Shown piece after piece: positions 43,963 through 52,866 of a DNA stretch of 64,000 nucleotides (position 1 is its first letter; each line of letters begins with the position of its first letter). The notes beneath the pieces are model-generated. The model did not search any database and had not been told where the DNA came from. It saw nothing but the letters and a program-made list of their open reading frames with translations. Origin of the DNA: DASXVX01 sp036504075 (GTDB lineage Bacteria > Bacillota > Sulfobacillia > Symbiobacteriales > Symbiobacteriaceae); NCBI GenBank assembly GCA_036504075.1, contig DASXVX010000057.1:62001-126000 (forward strand), read 5' to 3'. A program made the position numbers and the translations under genes.

Positions 43963-44673
43963 GTGAATCCCTCCTATCTGCTGATGCCCCCATTCTAAAG
44001 GGTCCAGTAGCTGGAGGGTCAAGTGCAAAAAATACACCGGCAAAACGGCTTCAGGAAGACCTGGCGCCGCTGTGCCGGTATTTTCGGTTGGACTGTACGG
44101 CCGGCGTCCGGGTCTTCGTCAATCATCGATAAAGCGGCAGCACTCACACTGGTCCGCCCGGCAAGGCTCCTTGCAAGCGCCCTCGGCGCCCACGGCGCCC
44201 AGGGTTTCCTGCATTTGCCGGAGGGCGTCTTTCTGCCGGCATAGTTCTGGACTCGGGGTTCGTTTCCCAGTGCACCAGGGGCTCTTCCCAGCTGGTGCCG
44301 GGATGGCAAAACTGTGGTCGGATTGCAGGAACAAAGGTCTTCTTGGATCGGCGGAGAGTATGTGGTCATCGTTGCAGCGTTGTGTCCTTTCATGCACCCG
44401 AGTCCCTACAACCCCAAGGGTTGGATGAACGCGTCTTGAAAGTTGTCCTGGGTTTGTTGTCGTTTGTTCACCGTTTGTTGGACTTTACTCTAGGTTCTGG
44501 CACTTTCTTCGAATTCAACCCGGTTGTTCCGAGCGGTGGTATTACCGCGGCGGCGTCAAGAGGGGGTGAGGGATGCAGTACTTATGCTCTATTGGATGAG
44601 TTTATTCCGAGGGCTGATAATTTGTAGGAAGACGGATCGCCGATCCGTGACCTGGAGCAAGGGGGCACCACCG
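43963..44673. other. 711-base intergenic region between divergent ars operon and sensor module 2
   Basis: It should hold promoters for both sides. A TTGGAC...TAGGTT promoter-like pair lies near 44473-44500, and a palindrome ACGGATCGCCGATCCGT at 44632-44648, about 25 bases before the module 2 lipoprotein, may be an operator. One doubtful Cys-rich small ORF is listed separately. Confidence 0.35.
44119..44214 (-). CDS. Doubtful 31-residue Cys-rich peptide
   Basis: The minus-strand frame encodes 'GACKEPCRADQCECCRFIDD' at its end, with five cysteines in 12 residues, beginning at an ATG at 44214. No ribosome binding site is visible, and the frame extends upstream without a start. It may be a metal-binding peptide, a C-terminal gene remnant or chance. 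Confidence 0.2.
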   Translation of the reverse strand: MQETLGAVGAEGACKEPCRADQCECCRFIDD

Positions 44674-45612
44674 ATGGCAAAAGCCACGACCCGACCTTCC
44701 CGCATGCTGCTGTTGCTCTGCTCGGTGCTGGTGCTGGCCGGCTGTGTGGGCGGCAAGCCGCCGCAGGTAATCAGCCTGCGCAAGCTGGACCCCGCCGCGG
44801 CGGACCCGGTGATTCCCGCCGAAGGCCAGAACGCTGGGCTGCGAATCGGTTCTGCCGCCCTGATCTCGCCGGTCGAGACCATGCGCAGCTACAGCGCCCT
44901 GTACAACTACATCGGGCAGAAAGTGGGGCTTACCCCGGAAGTCTACCAGCGGCGGACCTACGCCGAGACCAACGAACTGGTCCGGTCGGGTGGCGTCGAC
45001 ATGGCTCTGGTTTGCAGCTATGCCTATGTGCTGGGCAAGCAGGAATTCAGCATGGAGGCCATTGCCGTGCCCGTGGTCCGGGGGAAGGCGGAATACTACT
45101 CCTACATTATCGTGCGGTCGGACAGCGGGATCCGGTCCTTCGACGACCTGCGCGGGCGGGCATTCGCCTTCACGGACCCGATTTCGACCAGCGGGCGCCT
45201 CTACGCCGAAGGGCTCCTGGTCGACCGGAACACGACGGTGCAGGAGTTTTTCCGGCAAACCACCTTCACGTTCAGCCACGACAACTCCATCAAGGCCGTG
45301 GCCGAGGGCGTGGTGGACGGCGCCGCCGTCGACAGCCTGGTCTACGAGCAGAAAGTCAAGCAGGACCCGGACTTGGGCCGGAAACTGAAGATCATCGAGC
45401 GGTCCCTGCCGTTCGGCGCGCCGCCGATCGTGGTCAATCCCAAGCTGGAGCCGGAACTGAAACGGAAGCTGCAGGCGACGCTGCTCACCATGCACGCCAC
45501 CCCCGAGGGTCAACGGGTTTTGGCGGACCTGGACATTGAGCGGTTCGTCCCCGCAGACGACCACTGGTACGACTCGGTGCGGGCGCTGGCCCAGAAAGTG
45601 CGGACCCGGTGA
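44674..45612 (+). CDS. PhnD-like substrate-binding lipoprotein, oxyanion sensor (module 2)
   Basis: A 312-residue lipoprotein (signal ends 'LVLAGC') with the PhnD-like fold ('SGGVDMALVCSYAYVLGKQE', 'IVRSDSGIRSFDDLRGRAFA', 'DPISTSGRLYAEGLL'). Unlike the module 1 protein it has a Cys (114) in the segment that lines the ligand pocket in this fold; arsenite sensor AioX uses a single Cys for As(III). It overlaps the kinase gene by one base. It likely senses the substrate of respiratory operon 2. Confidence 0.86.
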   Translation: MAKATTRPSRMLLLLCSVLVLAGCVGGKPPQVISLRKLDPAAADPVIPAEGQNAGLRIGSAALISPVETMRSYSALYNYIGQKVGLTPEVYQRRTYAETNELVRSGGVDMALVCSYAYVLGKQEFSMEAIAVPVVRGKAEYYSYIIVRSDSGIRSFDDLRGRAFAFTDPISTSGRLYAEGLLVDRNTTVQEFFRQTTFTFSHDNSIKAVAEGVVDGAAVDSLVYEQKVKQDPDLGRKLKIIERSLPFGAPPIVVNPKLEPELKRKLQATLLTMHATPEGQRVLADLDIERFVPADDHWYDSVRALAQKVRTR

Positions 45613-47042
45613 TGGCCCGGACCTGGGCCCGGTGGGTGGCCGGCTTCCGGGCGGCCTCGATTCAAGTCAAGATCATGGGCATGGCCGCCGGACTGGTGTT
45701 GCTGCTGGGTGCCGGCGCCATTCTCTTCACCAGGGCGGCCATGGTGAGCACCGTCGGGGCCGAACTGGACAAGCGCGGCGTCTCTTTGGCCCGGGACGTG
45801 GCGGCCCGCAGCGCCGATCCCTTGCTGACCCGCGATACGCTGCAGCTGTACCAGATTCTGCGTGACACCGTCTCGAACAACAGCGACGTCCGCTACATTT
45901 TCATTCAGACCGGCGATGGCCGGGTAATGGCGCATACGTTCACCGGCGGGTTTCCGTCGGACCTGAGCCGGGCCCAGCCGGCCGCTCTGAACCGGGAACT
46001 GCCGGTAAAGCTGCTGCAAACCGACGAGGGGCGCATTCGCGAGGCGGCGGCGGCGATCTACTCGCCTGAGATCGGCATCGTCCGCCTGGGCATGTCCGAG
46101 ACCGGGCTATACGGGGCCGTGCTTCGGGTGGAGCTGAACCTGCTGCTTGCGATCCTGGCCATGGCGGTCCTGGGGATCGTGGTGGCCTGGTGGCTCACCC
46201 GACTGATGTCCCGGCCGGTGGTGGAACTGGCCCATACGGCCAGAGCCGCTTCCGCCGGCGACCTGTCCGGCCGGGTGGAAGCGCCCTTTGACGACGAGGT
46301 TGGCGAACTGGTGCACGCCTTCAACCACATGCTCGACAGCCTGGCTGAATCGCGGGATAACCTGAAGGCCCACGCCCGGACCCGAACGGAATTGCTCCAG
46401 AAGGTGATGACGGCCCAGGAGGATGAGCGCAAGCGGATCGCCCGAGAATTGCACGACGAGACGGGTCAGGCGATCACCAGCCTGATGGTCGGTCTGAAGC
46501 TGCTGGAGCAGGTTGCGGGCGATCCGGACGATGTGCGGGCCCGATCGGCGGACCTGCGGGTCTTTGCCGCCCGGACGCTGGACTCGGTGCGGCAGCTTTC
46601 CCGCCAGCTTCGCCCCAGCGTGCTGGACGACGCCGGTTTAGTGCCGGCCCTTCGCCGCCATATCGACGACTTTGCCCGGCACTATGGCCGGGGGGTCGAT
46701 CTCCAGGTGGTAGGCGACGAGAGCCGCCGCCTGCCCATGGAGGTCGAGACGGCGGCCTACCGGATCGTGCAGGAGGCGCTGACCAACGTTGCCCGCCATG
46801 CCCAGGCCAGGAGCGTCAGCGTCGTGCTGGACCTCTCGGGCGACACGCTTTCGGCGGTGGTCGAGGACGACGGCGTCGGTTTTGACACCGAGCAGATCGA
46901 CCAGTCTACCGGCATTCTCGGCATGCGGGAGCGGGCAACCCTGCTGGGCGGTACCCTGACCATCGAGTCCCGGCCCGGGGCCGGCGCCACCATTTTTGTC
47001 AAGCTGCCGATCGGGGGAGGGACGATTTCGTGCGCATCCTGA
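45612..47042 (+). CDS. NarL-type sensor histidine kinase (module 2)
   Basis: A 476-residue protein. Membrane helices at 20-42 and 172-195 flank an extracytoplasmic domain, followed by HAMP (196-250), HisKA_3 with phosphoacceptor His281 ('RKRIARELHDETGQAITSLM') and HATPase ('AYRIVQEALTNVARHAQAR', 'ILGMRERATLLGGTL'). It lacks the Cys-rich GAF domain of the module 1 kinase, explaining the 160-residue shorter length. It overlaps both the lipoprotein gene and the regulator gene, so the three form one translationally coupled set. Confidence 0.92.
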   Translation: MARTWARWVAGFRAASIQVKIMGMAAGLVLLLGAGAILFTRAAMVSTVGAELDKRGVSLARDVAARSADPLLTRDTLQLYQILRDTVSNNSDVRYIFIQTGDGRVMAHTFTGGFPSDLSRAQPAALNRELPVKLLQTDEGRIREAAAAIYSPEIGIVRLGMSETGLYGAVLRVELNLLLAILAMAVLGIVVAWWLTRLMSRPVVELAHTARAASAGDLSGRVEAPFDDEVGELVHAFNHMLDSLAESRDNLKAHARTRTELLQKVMTAQEDERKRIARELHDETGQAITSLMVGLKLLEQVAGDPDDVRARSADLRVFAARTLDSVRQLSRQLRPSVLDDAGLVPALRRHIDDFARHYGRGVDLQVVGDESRRLPMEVETAAYRIVQEALTNVARHAQARSVSVVLDLSGDTLSAVVEDDGVGFDTEQIDQSTGILGMRERATLLGGTLTIESRPGAGATIFVKLPIGGGTISCAS

Positions 47043-47659
47043 TTGCGGACGACCACCGGGTGCTCCGGACCGGACTCCGGATGCTCCTGCAGGCGCAGCC
47101 GGGTATCGAGGTGGTGGGCGAGGCGTCCAACGGGGAGGAAGCGATCACCCGGGCCGTGGAGTTGCACCCCGATCTGGTGTTGCTGGATCTGAACATGCCG
47201 GGGTGCGGGGGCGCCTGTGCCCTGCACCAGATTCGGGAGCGCTGCCCCCAGACCAAAGTTCTGGTGCTGACCATGCATGATGACGTGACCTATGTCCGGG
47301 CGGCCTTCAAAGCCGGGGCCGCGGGATACGTGCTCAAGGAGGCGGCCGACCAGGAACTGTTGGCGGCCATCGACACGGTGGCACAGGGGCAGACCTATGT
47401 CTACCCGACGCTGGCCGGGCGAGTGCTGGGCCTGGACCCCATCGCCTCCGATGCGGACAAGTCCGTGCTCAGCCCCCGGGAGACCGAAGTACTGAAGCTG
47501 ATCAGCCTGGGGTACACCAACCAGGAGATCGCGGACCAGTTGCTGATGGGCGTCCGAACAGTGGAGACCCACAAGACCCACATCATGGAGAAGCTTGGCA
47601 TCACCACGCGGGCGCAAATGGTCCGGTACGCGCTCCAGCATGGTCTGGTGAAAGCCTGA
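47030..47659 (+). CDS. NarL/FixJ-type response regulator (module 2)
   Basis: A 209-residue protein with receiver ('ILIADDHRVLRTG', phosphoacceptor in 'LVLLDLNMPGCGG', Lys in 'GYVLKEAADQ') and LuxR-type HTH ('LSPRETEVLKLISLGYTNQE', 'GVRTVETHKTHIMEKLG'). Equal in length to the module 1 regulator and clearly paralogous. Two palindromes directly downstream, in front of operon 2, are likely its binding sites. Confidence 0.93.
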   Translation: MRILIADDHRVLRTGLRMLLQAQPGIEVVGEASNGEEAITRAVELHPDLVLLDLNMPGCGGACALHQIRERCPQTKVLVLTMHDDVTYVRAAFKAGAAGYVLKEAADQELLAAIDTVAQGQTYVYPTLAGRVLGLDPIASDADKSVLSPRETEVLKLISLGYTNQEIADQLLMGVRTVETHKTHIMEKLGITTRAQMVRYALQHGLVKA

Positions 47660-47677
47660 GTGTTTACACGGATGCCC

Positions 47678-47722
47678 ATCCGGGAAATCCCGGATAACGG
47701 CATGCGGAATTCCCGGATTCCG
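47678..47722. promoter_or_regulatory. Two palindromes, likely response-regulator sites of operon 2
   Basis: ATCCGGGAAATCCCGGAT (47678-47695) and CGGAATTCCCGGATTCCG (47705-47722) are 18-bp dyads whose centres are 27 bases apart and which share TCCCGGAT. They lie 76-120 bases before the first structural gene. Confidence 0.65.
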
Positions 47723-47797
47723 AAACAGTGGACCCCCGGATACAGGCCCCCCGTTCCAGCCGGTACGATGGTACTGATACTGGAAAGGAGGGCCTTT

Positions 47798-48607
47798 ATG
47801 GATCATAACGCGAAACCGTCAACGCTGTCCGACCAGTCGACGGATCTGATCCGGCAGGTGACCGAGAGCCCGACGACCCGTGCGGGGCTGCTGAAGGCGG
47901 TCGGCCTGGCCGCAGTCGGCCTCGCCGGCGCTGCGGTCGCCGGCAAGCTGGGCCAGGCGGTCCCCGCCCTGGCCGAGACGCCGGCGAATGCGAAAACCAC
48001 GGTGCGCCTCGCCATGGTCATCGACCTGCGCAGGTGCATCGGGTGCAGTTCGTGCAGCGTCGCCTGCAAGCAAGAGTTCGAGGTGCCCGAAGGTGTGTTT
48101 CGCTCCTGGGTCAAGATCGTGGAGAAGGGGTCTTACCCGAACGTCCGCAAGGTCGCGCTGCCCCGGCTCTGCAACCATTGCGACAGCCCGGCCTGCGTGG
48201 CCGTCTGCCCGGTGCAGGCGTCCTACAAGGCCGACAACGGCGCCGTCCTCATCCATTACGACAAGTGCATCGGCTGCAAGTATTGCATGGCCGCCTGCCC
48301 GTTCGACGCCCGGTTCATCAACCCCGAGACTCACACCGCCGACAAGTGCACTTTCTGTGTCCACCGGGTCGCAAAGGGCGAGAACCCGGCCTGCGTCACC
48401 ACCTGCCTGGCCCACGCCCGCACGTTCGGCGACCTGAACGACCCCAACAGCGAGGTCGCCAAACTGGTGGGAACCCAGCCGGTCCAGGTGCTGAAGAAGG
48501 CCATGGGCACCGAGCCCCAGGTTTACTACATTGGTCTGGACGAGTTCCTGGAGTCCGAGAACGGCAAGGGCGGCTTTGGCTTCTTCGGGAAGGAGGGCGG
48601 CAAGTAG
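47798..48607 (+). CDS. Four-cluster [4Fe-4S] electron-transfer subunit, CISM operon 2
   Basis: A 269-residue protein with four cluster motifs: 'CIGCSSCSVAC', 'CNHCDSPACVAVCPVQ', 'CIGCKYCMAACPFD' and 'CTFCVHRVAKGENPACVTTC'. The N-terminal leader is hydrophobic ('GLLKAVGLAAVGLAGAAVAG') but the twin arginine is reduced to 'TTRAGLL', so export may rely on the Tat signal of the catalytic subunit. AAAGGAGG lies before ATG 47798. The gene shares one base with the NrfD gene that follows. Confidence 0.95.
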   Translation: MDHNAKPSTLSDQSTDLIRQVTESPTTRAGLLKAVGLAAVGLAGAAVAGKLGQAVPALAETPANAKTTVRLAMVIDLRRCIGCSSCSVACKQEFEVPEGVFRSWVKIVEKGSYPNVRKVALPRLCNHCDSPACVAVCPVQASYKADNGAVLIHYDKCIGCKYCMAACPFDARFINPETHTADKCTFCVHRVAKGENPACVTTCLAHARTFGDLNDPNSEVAKLVGTQPVQVLKKAMGTEPQVYYIGLDEFLESENGKGGFGFFGKEGGK

Positions 48608-49557
48608 TGAACGCGCAAGTCATCTACAACGTGCCTCACCAGATTGCCTTCGGGTGGGCGATCGCGATGTACTTCTTCTTCACGGGCCTTTCAGCCGGGT
48701 CGTTCTTCATTTCGGTGCTGGTCCGGCTCATGGGGCTGACCGCTTACAAGCGGCTGGGCCGCATCGCTGCGATCCTGGCGCCGGTGCTGCTGATCATCGC
48801 CCCGTTCTTCCTCATCGCCGACCTGGAGCAGCCGGCCCGCTTTTACCGGGTGCTGATTTACCAGAACCCGACATCGCCGATCTCCTACGGTTCGTACCTG
48901 CTGACGCTCTATCCGATCAGCGCCGTGCTGTACGCCTACTTCCTCTTCCGGGATGAGATCAAAGGCAGCTGGGTCTACAAGCTGGGCGGAGCGCTCGGGT
49001 TGAACAAGGCCGACGCCGACAAGCTGACCTACTTCTTCGGCGTGCTGGGCATCCCCCTGGCCGTGGCCGTTCACGGCTACACCGGCTTCATCGTCGGCAT
49101 CGTCCGGTCCCGGGAACTGTGGAATTCGGCGCTCATGCCGGTCCTCTTCCTGGTTTCGGCCATGGTTTCCGGCATTGCCCTGGTCATCCTCTGGTCGATT
49201 CTGTTCGATCGGCAGCATGTCGCCGAGAACCGGGACCTGCACGCGGGCTTGGGCAAGGTCCTGGGCGGCGTGATCCTTGTCGATCTGTTCATGGTCTTAT
49301 GCGACGTGCTGGTGCTCCTGGCCGGCAAGGCGGAGGCCCGGGCGGCGGTGCAGGTCCTGCTCTCCGGTTCGTTCGCCCCGTACTTCCTGGGTGTGGAGAT
49401 CCTGGCCGGCGGCATCCTGCCGCTGTTCGTGCTCTTTAACCGTCGTCTGGGCAAGCAGATCGGCTGGCAGGCGATCGCTTCCCTGCTGGTGCTGGTTGGC
49501 GTTCTGGCGATGCGGTTCGTCCTGGTGCTCGGCGGCCAGCAGACTCCCCTTTCGTAG
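48607..49557 (+). CDS. NrfD/PsrC-family membrane subunit, CISM operon 2
   Basis: A 316-residue protein with about eight membrane helices. It begins 'VNAQVIYNVPHQIAFGWAIA', then 'GLSAGSFFISVLVRLMG', typical of NrfD quinol-binding subunits, and contains 'DLEQPARFYRVLIYQNPTSP'. It links the menaquinone pool to the ferredoxin subunit. The GTG start overlaps the stop of the ferredoxin gene, indicating coupled translation. Confidence 0.94.
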   Translation: MNAQVIYNVPHQIAFGWAIAMYFFFTGLSAGSFFISVLVRLMGLTAYKRLGRIAAILAPVLLIIAPFFLIADLEQPARFYRVLIYQNPTSPISYGSYLLTLYPISAVLYAYFLFRDEIKGSWVYKLGGALGLNKADADKLTYFFGVLGIPLAVAVHGYTGFIVGIVRSRELWNSALMPVLFLVSAMVSGIALVILWSILFDRQHVAENRDLHAGLGKVLGGVILVDLFMVLCDVLVLLAGKAEARAAVQVLLSGSFAPYFLGVEILAGGILPLFVLFNRRLGKQIGWQAIASLLVLVGVLAMRFVLVLGGQQTPLS

Positions 49558-49568
49558 GAGGATAGACC

Positions 49569-51986
49569 ATGGCAAACCTTTCACGTCGTGATTTTCTCGG
49601 CCTGGCCGCAGCTGCCGGTGCGTTGGCCGGCGTCGGCCCGGGCCTGACCAAGAAGGCCTTCGCCAAGGGCACCACCGGCAATCCCAGTTCGCCGACGTCC
49701 ACTCGGGAAGGCCAGTGGATTCCCTCCGTCTGCATGATGTGCGGCGGCAGCACCGGCATCAAAGTGCTGGTGTCGGACAACCGGGTCGTCAAGATCGAGC
49801 CGAACCCCGAGAACCCGATCGGTGTGTCGAATATCTCCACGGACTTTTACGCCCAGAAGGCGAAGGGCGGCGCCATGTGCCCGAAGGGCAACGCCGGCAT
49901 CGCCCAGCTGTATGACCCCGACCGGGTGAAGAAGCCGCTCCTGCGGGTGACCAAGGAGAAGGGCAAGGACGTCGTGCCGGAGTGGAAGGAGATCTCCTGG
50001 GACGAGGCGCTGGACCTGGTCGCCAAGAAGTTCAAGACGCTGCAGGACGCGGGCGAGGAGCACAAGCTACTCTGGTTCACCGAGGATTCGTCGTTCATCC
50101 ACATTCAGCAGGACTTCTGCAACCTGTTCAAGACCCCCAACTTCAGCCAGCACTCCAACCTGTGCGACGTGGCTCGCAAGGCCTCCTGGATCCGGGCGGT
50201 CGGCCACGACCGGCCGCTGTCCGACCCGGTGCAGTCCAGGTACATTCTGTACTTCGGCTGGAATCCGCTCTCGGCGGTCAAGTGGGCGCACCTGCCTTCG
50301 GTCATCACCCGTGGCGTTCAGAACGGCGCCAAGATGGTGGTCGTCGATCCGTTCCTCTCCATGACCGCCACGAAGGCCACTGAATGGGTGCCCATCCGGC
50401 CCGGCACCGACGGCGCCCTGGCGCTGGCCATGGCCAATGTGATCATCCGGGATGGGCTCATCGACAAGGACTTCGTCCGCGACTGGGTGTCCGGGTTCGA
50501 CGAGTTCAGCCAGTACGTCGCCGACAAGACCCCGGCCTGGGCGGAAAAGGAGACGGGCATCCCCGCCGCCAACATCGAGCGGCTGGCGAAGGAACTGGGC
50601 ACCACCAGGCCGGCCACCATCGACTTCTGGTCCGGCCCCGGCCAGCACAGTAACGGCGTTTTCGGCGGTTGGGCCATTGCGGCCCTGGCGGCGATCACCG
50701 GCAACATCGACCGGCCGGGCACCATGATCATTCCCGACAAGCGGGGCGAAAAGCGGTACGTCGTCAAGAACCCGAAGATCTCCCAGCCCCGGATCGACGG
50801 CCTGGGCACCAAGTATCCGCTGGGCCACGCCTCCGGCATCTACACCGAGATCATCGACAACCTGCGCACCGGCAAGAGCCCGTACCAACCCCGCATGGCG
50901 TTCGTGATGGCGCAGAACCTCGTCCTCTCGGTGCCGGGCACCCAGAACGTGATCGACGCCCTGAAGAAGCTGGAGTTCATGGTGGTCGTGGACAACTTCA
51001 TGTCTGAGACGGCCCTCATGGCCGACCTGGTGTTGCCGGGCACGCTCTACCTGGAACGGACGGACCTGGTCGGCAACTGGGTCACCTGGTCGACCATGGC
51101 CCTGCGTCAGCCCGTGGTCAAGCCGATTTTCGGGCAGTTGACCGAGCCGCAGCTGATCATCGAACTGGGCAAGCGGCTGGGCCTCAAGGACGCCGACGGC
51201 AAGCCGTTCTTCGATGGCCTCAAGTACGAGGAGTATCTCTCGTGGGAACTGAAGAACGGCGCTCCCAACTTGACCATCGATGAGATCAAGGCCAAGGGCG
51301 GCGTCTGGATCGACACGGTGGGCACCGCCTACGAGAAGTTCAAGAAGGAACTGAAGGCCGAGCAGGTCAAGGACGCCAAGGTCGACGAGAAGACCGGCCT
51401 GATCTACACGGAAGCCACCGACAAGGACGGCAAGGTGACGAAGACGGTTCTGGGCGTCCAGGTGGGCGGCAAGCCGTGCGTCGGGTTCAACACCGCCAGC
51501 AAGAGGGTGGAGCTTGCGAACGCCGACCTGGCGAAGAAGACGGACGCCAACGGCAAGCCGCTGCCGACCACGCCGTTCTACACCAAGCGTGACTGGCAGC
51601 CGGACGACAAGTTCCCGTTCTACCTGGTCAACTGGAAGGAAGTCACCCACACCCACAGCCGGACGTTCAACAACCCGCTGCTGATGGAGGTCCAGGGCTG
51701 GAACCCGCTCTACATCAACACGGAAACCGCCCGGAAACTGGGCATTCAGACCGGCGACAAGGTCATCGTCGAATCGCCTTACGGCAAGGCGGAGGCGAAG
51801 GCCCAGGTGACCGGCGGCATGCATCCGGAAGTGGTCGGCTGGCAGCACGGCTTTGGCCACTGGGGCTTCGGTGAGGTCGCAAAAGGCAAGGGCACCGCGG
51901 ACGGGCAGTTCAACGTGACCAAGTCCGACCCGGTCTCCGGCATGGCCCTGCACAAAGAAGTCTGCGTCAAGGTTTCCAAGGCGTAA
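49569..51986 (+). CDS. Mo-bisPGD oxidoreductase catalytic subunit, CISM operon 2, ArrA-like active site but altered Fe-S motif
   Basis: An 805-residue protein with Tat signal 'NLSRRDFLGLAAAAGALAG'. The Fe-S motif is 'SVCMMCGGSTGIKV...AMCPKG': Cys55, Cys58 and Cys104 are present but the third ligand position (62) is Thr, so only three cysteines remain. The Mo ligand is Cys199 in 'NFSQHSNLCDVARKASW'. Residues H195, S196 and K204 (Mo Cys +5) match positions that, as I recall, contact arsenate in Shewanella ArrA (His189, Ser190, Lys198). Length suits ArrA or PsrA. Best guess: a respiratory arsenate or related oxyanion reductase. Confidence 0.9.
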   Translation: MANLSRRDFLGLAAAAGALAGVGPGLTKKAFAKGTTGNPSSPTSTREGQWIPSVCMMCGGSTGIKVLVSDNRVVKIEPNPENPIGVSNISTDFYAQKAKGGAMCPKGNAGIAQLYDPDRVKKPLLRVTKEKGKDVVPEWKEISWDEALDLVAKKFKTLQDAGEEHKLLWFTEDSSFIHIQQDFCNLFKTPNFSQHSNLCDVARKASWIRAVGHDRPLSDPVQSRYILYFGWNPLSAVKWAHLPSVITRGVQNGAKMVVVDPFLSMTATKATEWVPIRPGTDGALALAMANVIIRDGLIDKDFVRDWVSGFDEFSQYVADKTPAWAEKETGIPAANIERLAKELGTTRPATIDFWSGPGQHSNGVFGGWAIAALAAITGNIDRPGTMIIPDKRGEKRYVVKNPKISQPRIDGLGTKYPLGHASGIYTEIIDNLRTGKSPYQPRMAFVMAQNLVLSVPGTQNVIDALKKLEFMVVVDNFMSETALMADLVLPGTLYLERTDLVGNWVTWSTMALRQPVVKPIFGQLTEPQLIIELGKRLGLKDADGKPFFDGLKYEEYLSWELKNGAPNLTIDEIKAKGGVWIDTVGTAYEKFKKELKAEQVKDAKVDEKTGLIYTEATDKDGKVTKTVLGVQVGGKPCVGFNTASKRVELANADLAKKTDANGKPLPTTPFYTKRDWQPDDKFPFYLVNWKEVTHTHSRTFNNPLLMEVQGWNPLYINTETARKLGIQTGDKVIVESPYGKAEAKAQVTGGMHPEVVGWQHGFGHWGFGEVAKGKGTADGQFNVTKSDPVSGMALHKEVCVKVSKA

Positions 51987-51992
51987 GCGGAA

Positions 51993-52018
51993 GGGGCGGG
52001 CGGTCTTCCGCCCGCCCC
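51993..52018 (+). terminator. Hairpin between catalytic gene 2 and torD 2
   Basis: GGGGCGGGCGG pairs with CCGCCCGCCCC around four bases and has no T-run. It may partly attenuate torD expression or protect the upstream mRNA. Confidence 0.5.
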
Positions 52019-52055
52019 GCCTCGCTCCGCTTCATCAACAAGGAGGGTCCTGCGC

Positions 52056-52736
52056 TTGGATGAACTTGTGCTGCGCCAACAGATGTACGGTTTCCTCTGG
52101 GCCTTGTTTGCGGGCGTGCCCGACCGGAGCCTGGTGGATGCGCTGAAGGACGAGCGAATGCAGGCGGAGTTAGCGCGTTTGTTGGCCGAGGTGCCCGGGG
52201 CGGACAGGGCGCTGGACCGCCTGCGCATCTGCTCGGCAGACGAGTTGGCGGAGGACCTCGCGGTGGAGTACACCATGCTGTTTTCGGCGCCGGGCGCCGC
52301 GCATGTGCCGCCCAACGAGTCGGTCTATCGGGACAACCTGGTGGTGGAGACGCCACCCCAGCCGGAGATTAACTACGCCGGGAGCCGGCGGGTCTTCGCG
52401 GGCCTCTACTGGGGGGACTCGACGGTGGCGGTGGCGGGCGAGTACGACACCGAAGGGTATGAGGTTGCCGGTGAGATCCCTGACAGCCTGGGACTGGAGC
52501 TGGGGTTCATGGCGCATCTCTGCGGGCGGGAGCGGTTCTTCCGCGAAACCGGGAACGGGCTTGCTGCGGAGGCGTGCGCCTACCGGCAGGCCAAATTCCT
52601 GCGGGAGCACCTGATGGAGTGGGTTCCCACCTTTGCAAACCGGGTTCGGGAGAAGCGTCCCAGCGGGTTTTACGCCCTTGCCGCTCTGTTGGTCCTGCGG
52701 TATCTGGAAAGTGAAGTCGGCGCCGCGGTTCTTTAA
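52056..52736 (+). CDS. TorD/DmsD-family chaperone of Mo enzyme 2
   Basis: A 226-residue helical protein with TorD signatures ('AVEYTMLFSAPGAAHVPPNE', 'SLGLELGFMAHLCGRE', 'QAKFLREHLMEWVPTFANRV'). It starts at TTG 52056 with AAGGAGGGT upstream. It should hold the Mo subunit before Tat export. A 70-bp piece of this gene (52571-52640) is duplicated at 31630-31699. Confidence 0.9.
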   Translation: MDELVLRQQMYGFLWALFAGVPDRSLVDALKDERMQAELARLLAEVPGADRALDRLRICSADELAEDLAVEYTMLFSAPGAAHVPPNESVYRDNLVVETPPQPEINYAGSRRVFAGLYWGDSTVAVAGEYDTEGYEVAGEIPDSLGLELGFMAHLCGRERFFRETGNGLAAEACAYRQAKFLREHLMEWVPTFANRVREKRPSGFYALAALLVLRYLESEVGAAVL

Positions 52737-52866
52737 CGACGATGGACTGCGGAGGGACCGATATTCACCCGTTCAGCAAGAGTGGGTCGGCCGTAGCCGG
52801 GACCGGAGGTTTTCCAGGCGCCGGTGTGGAAGTGAGGGGGTACATCCCAATCCGGAGGTTATCACC

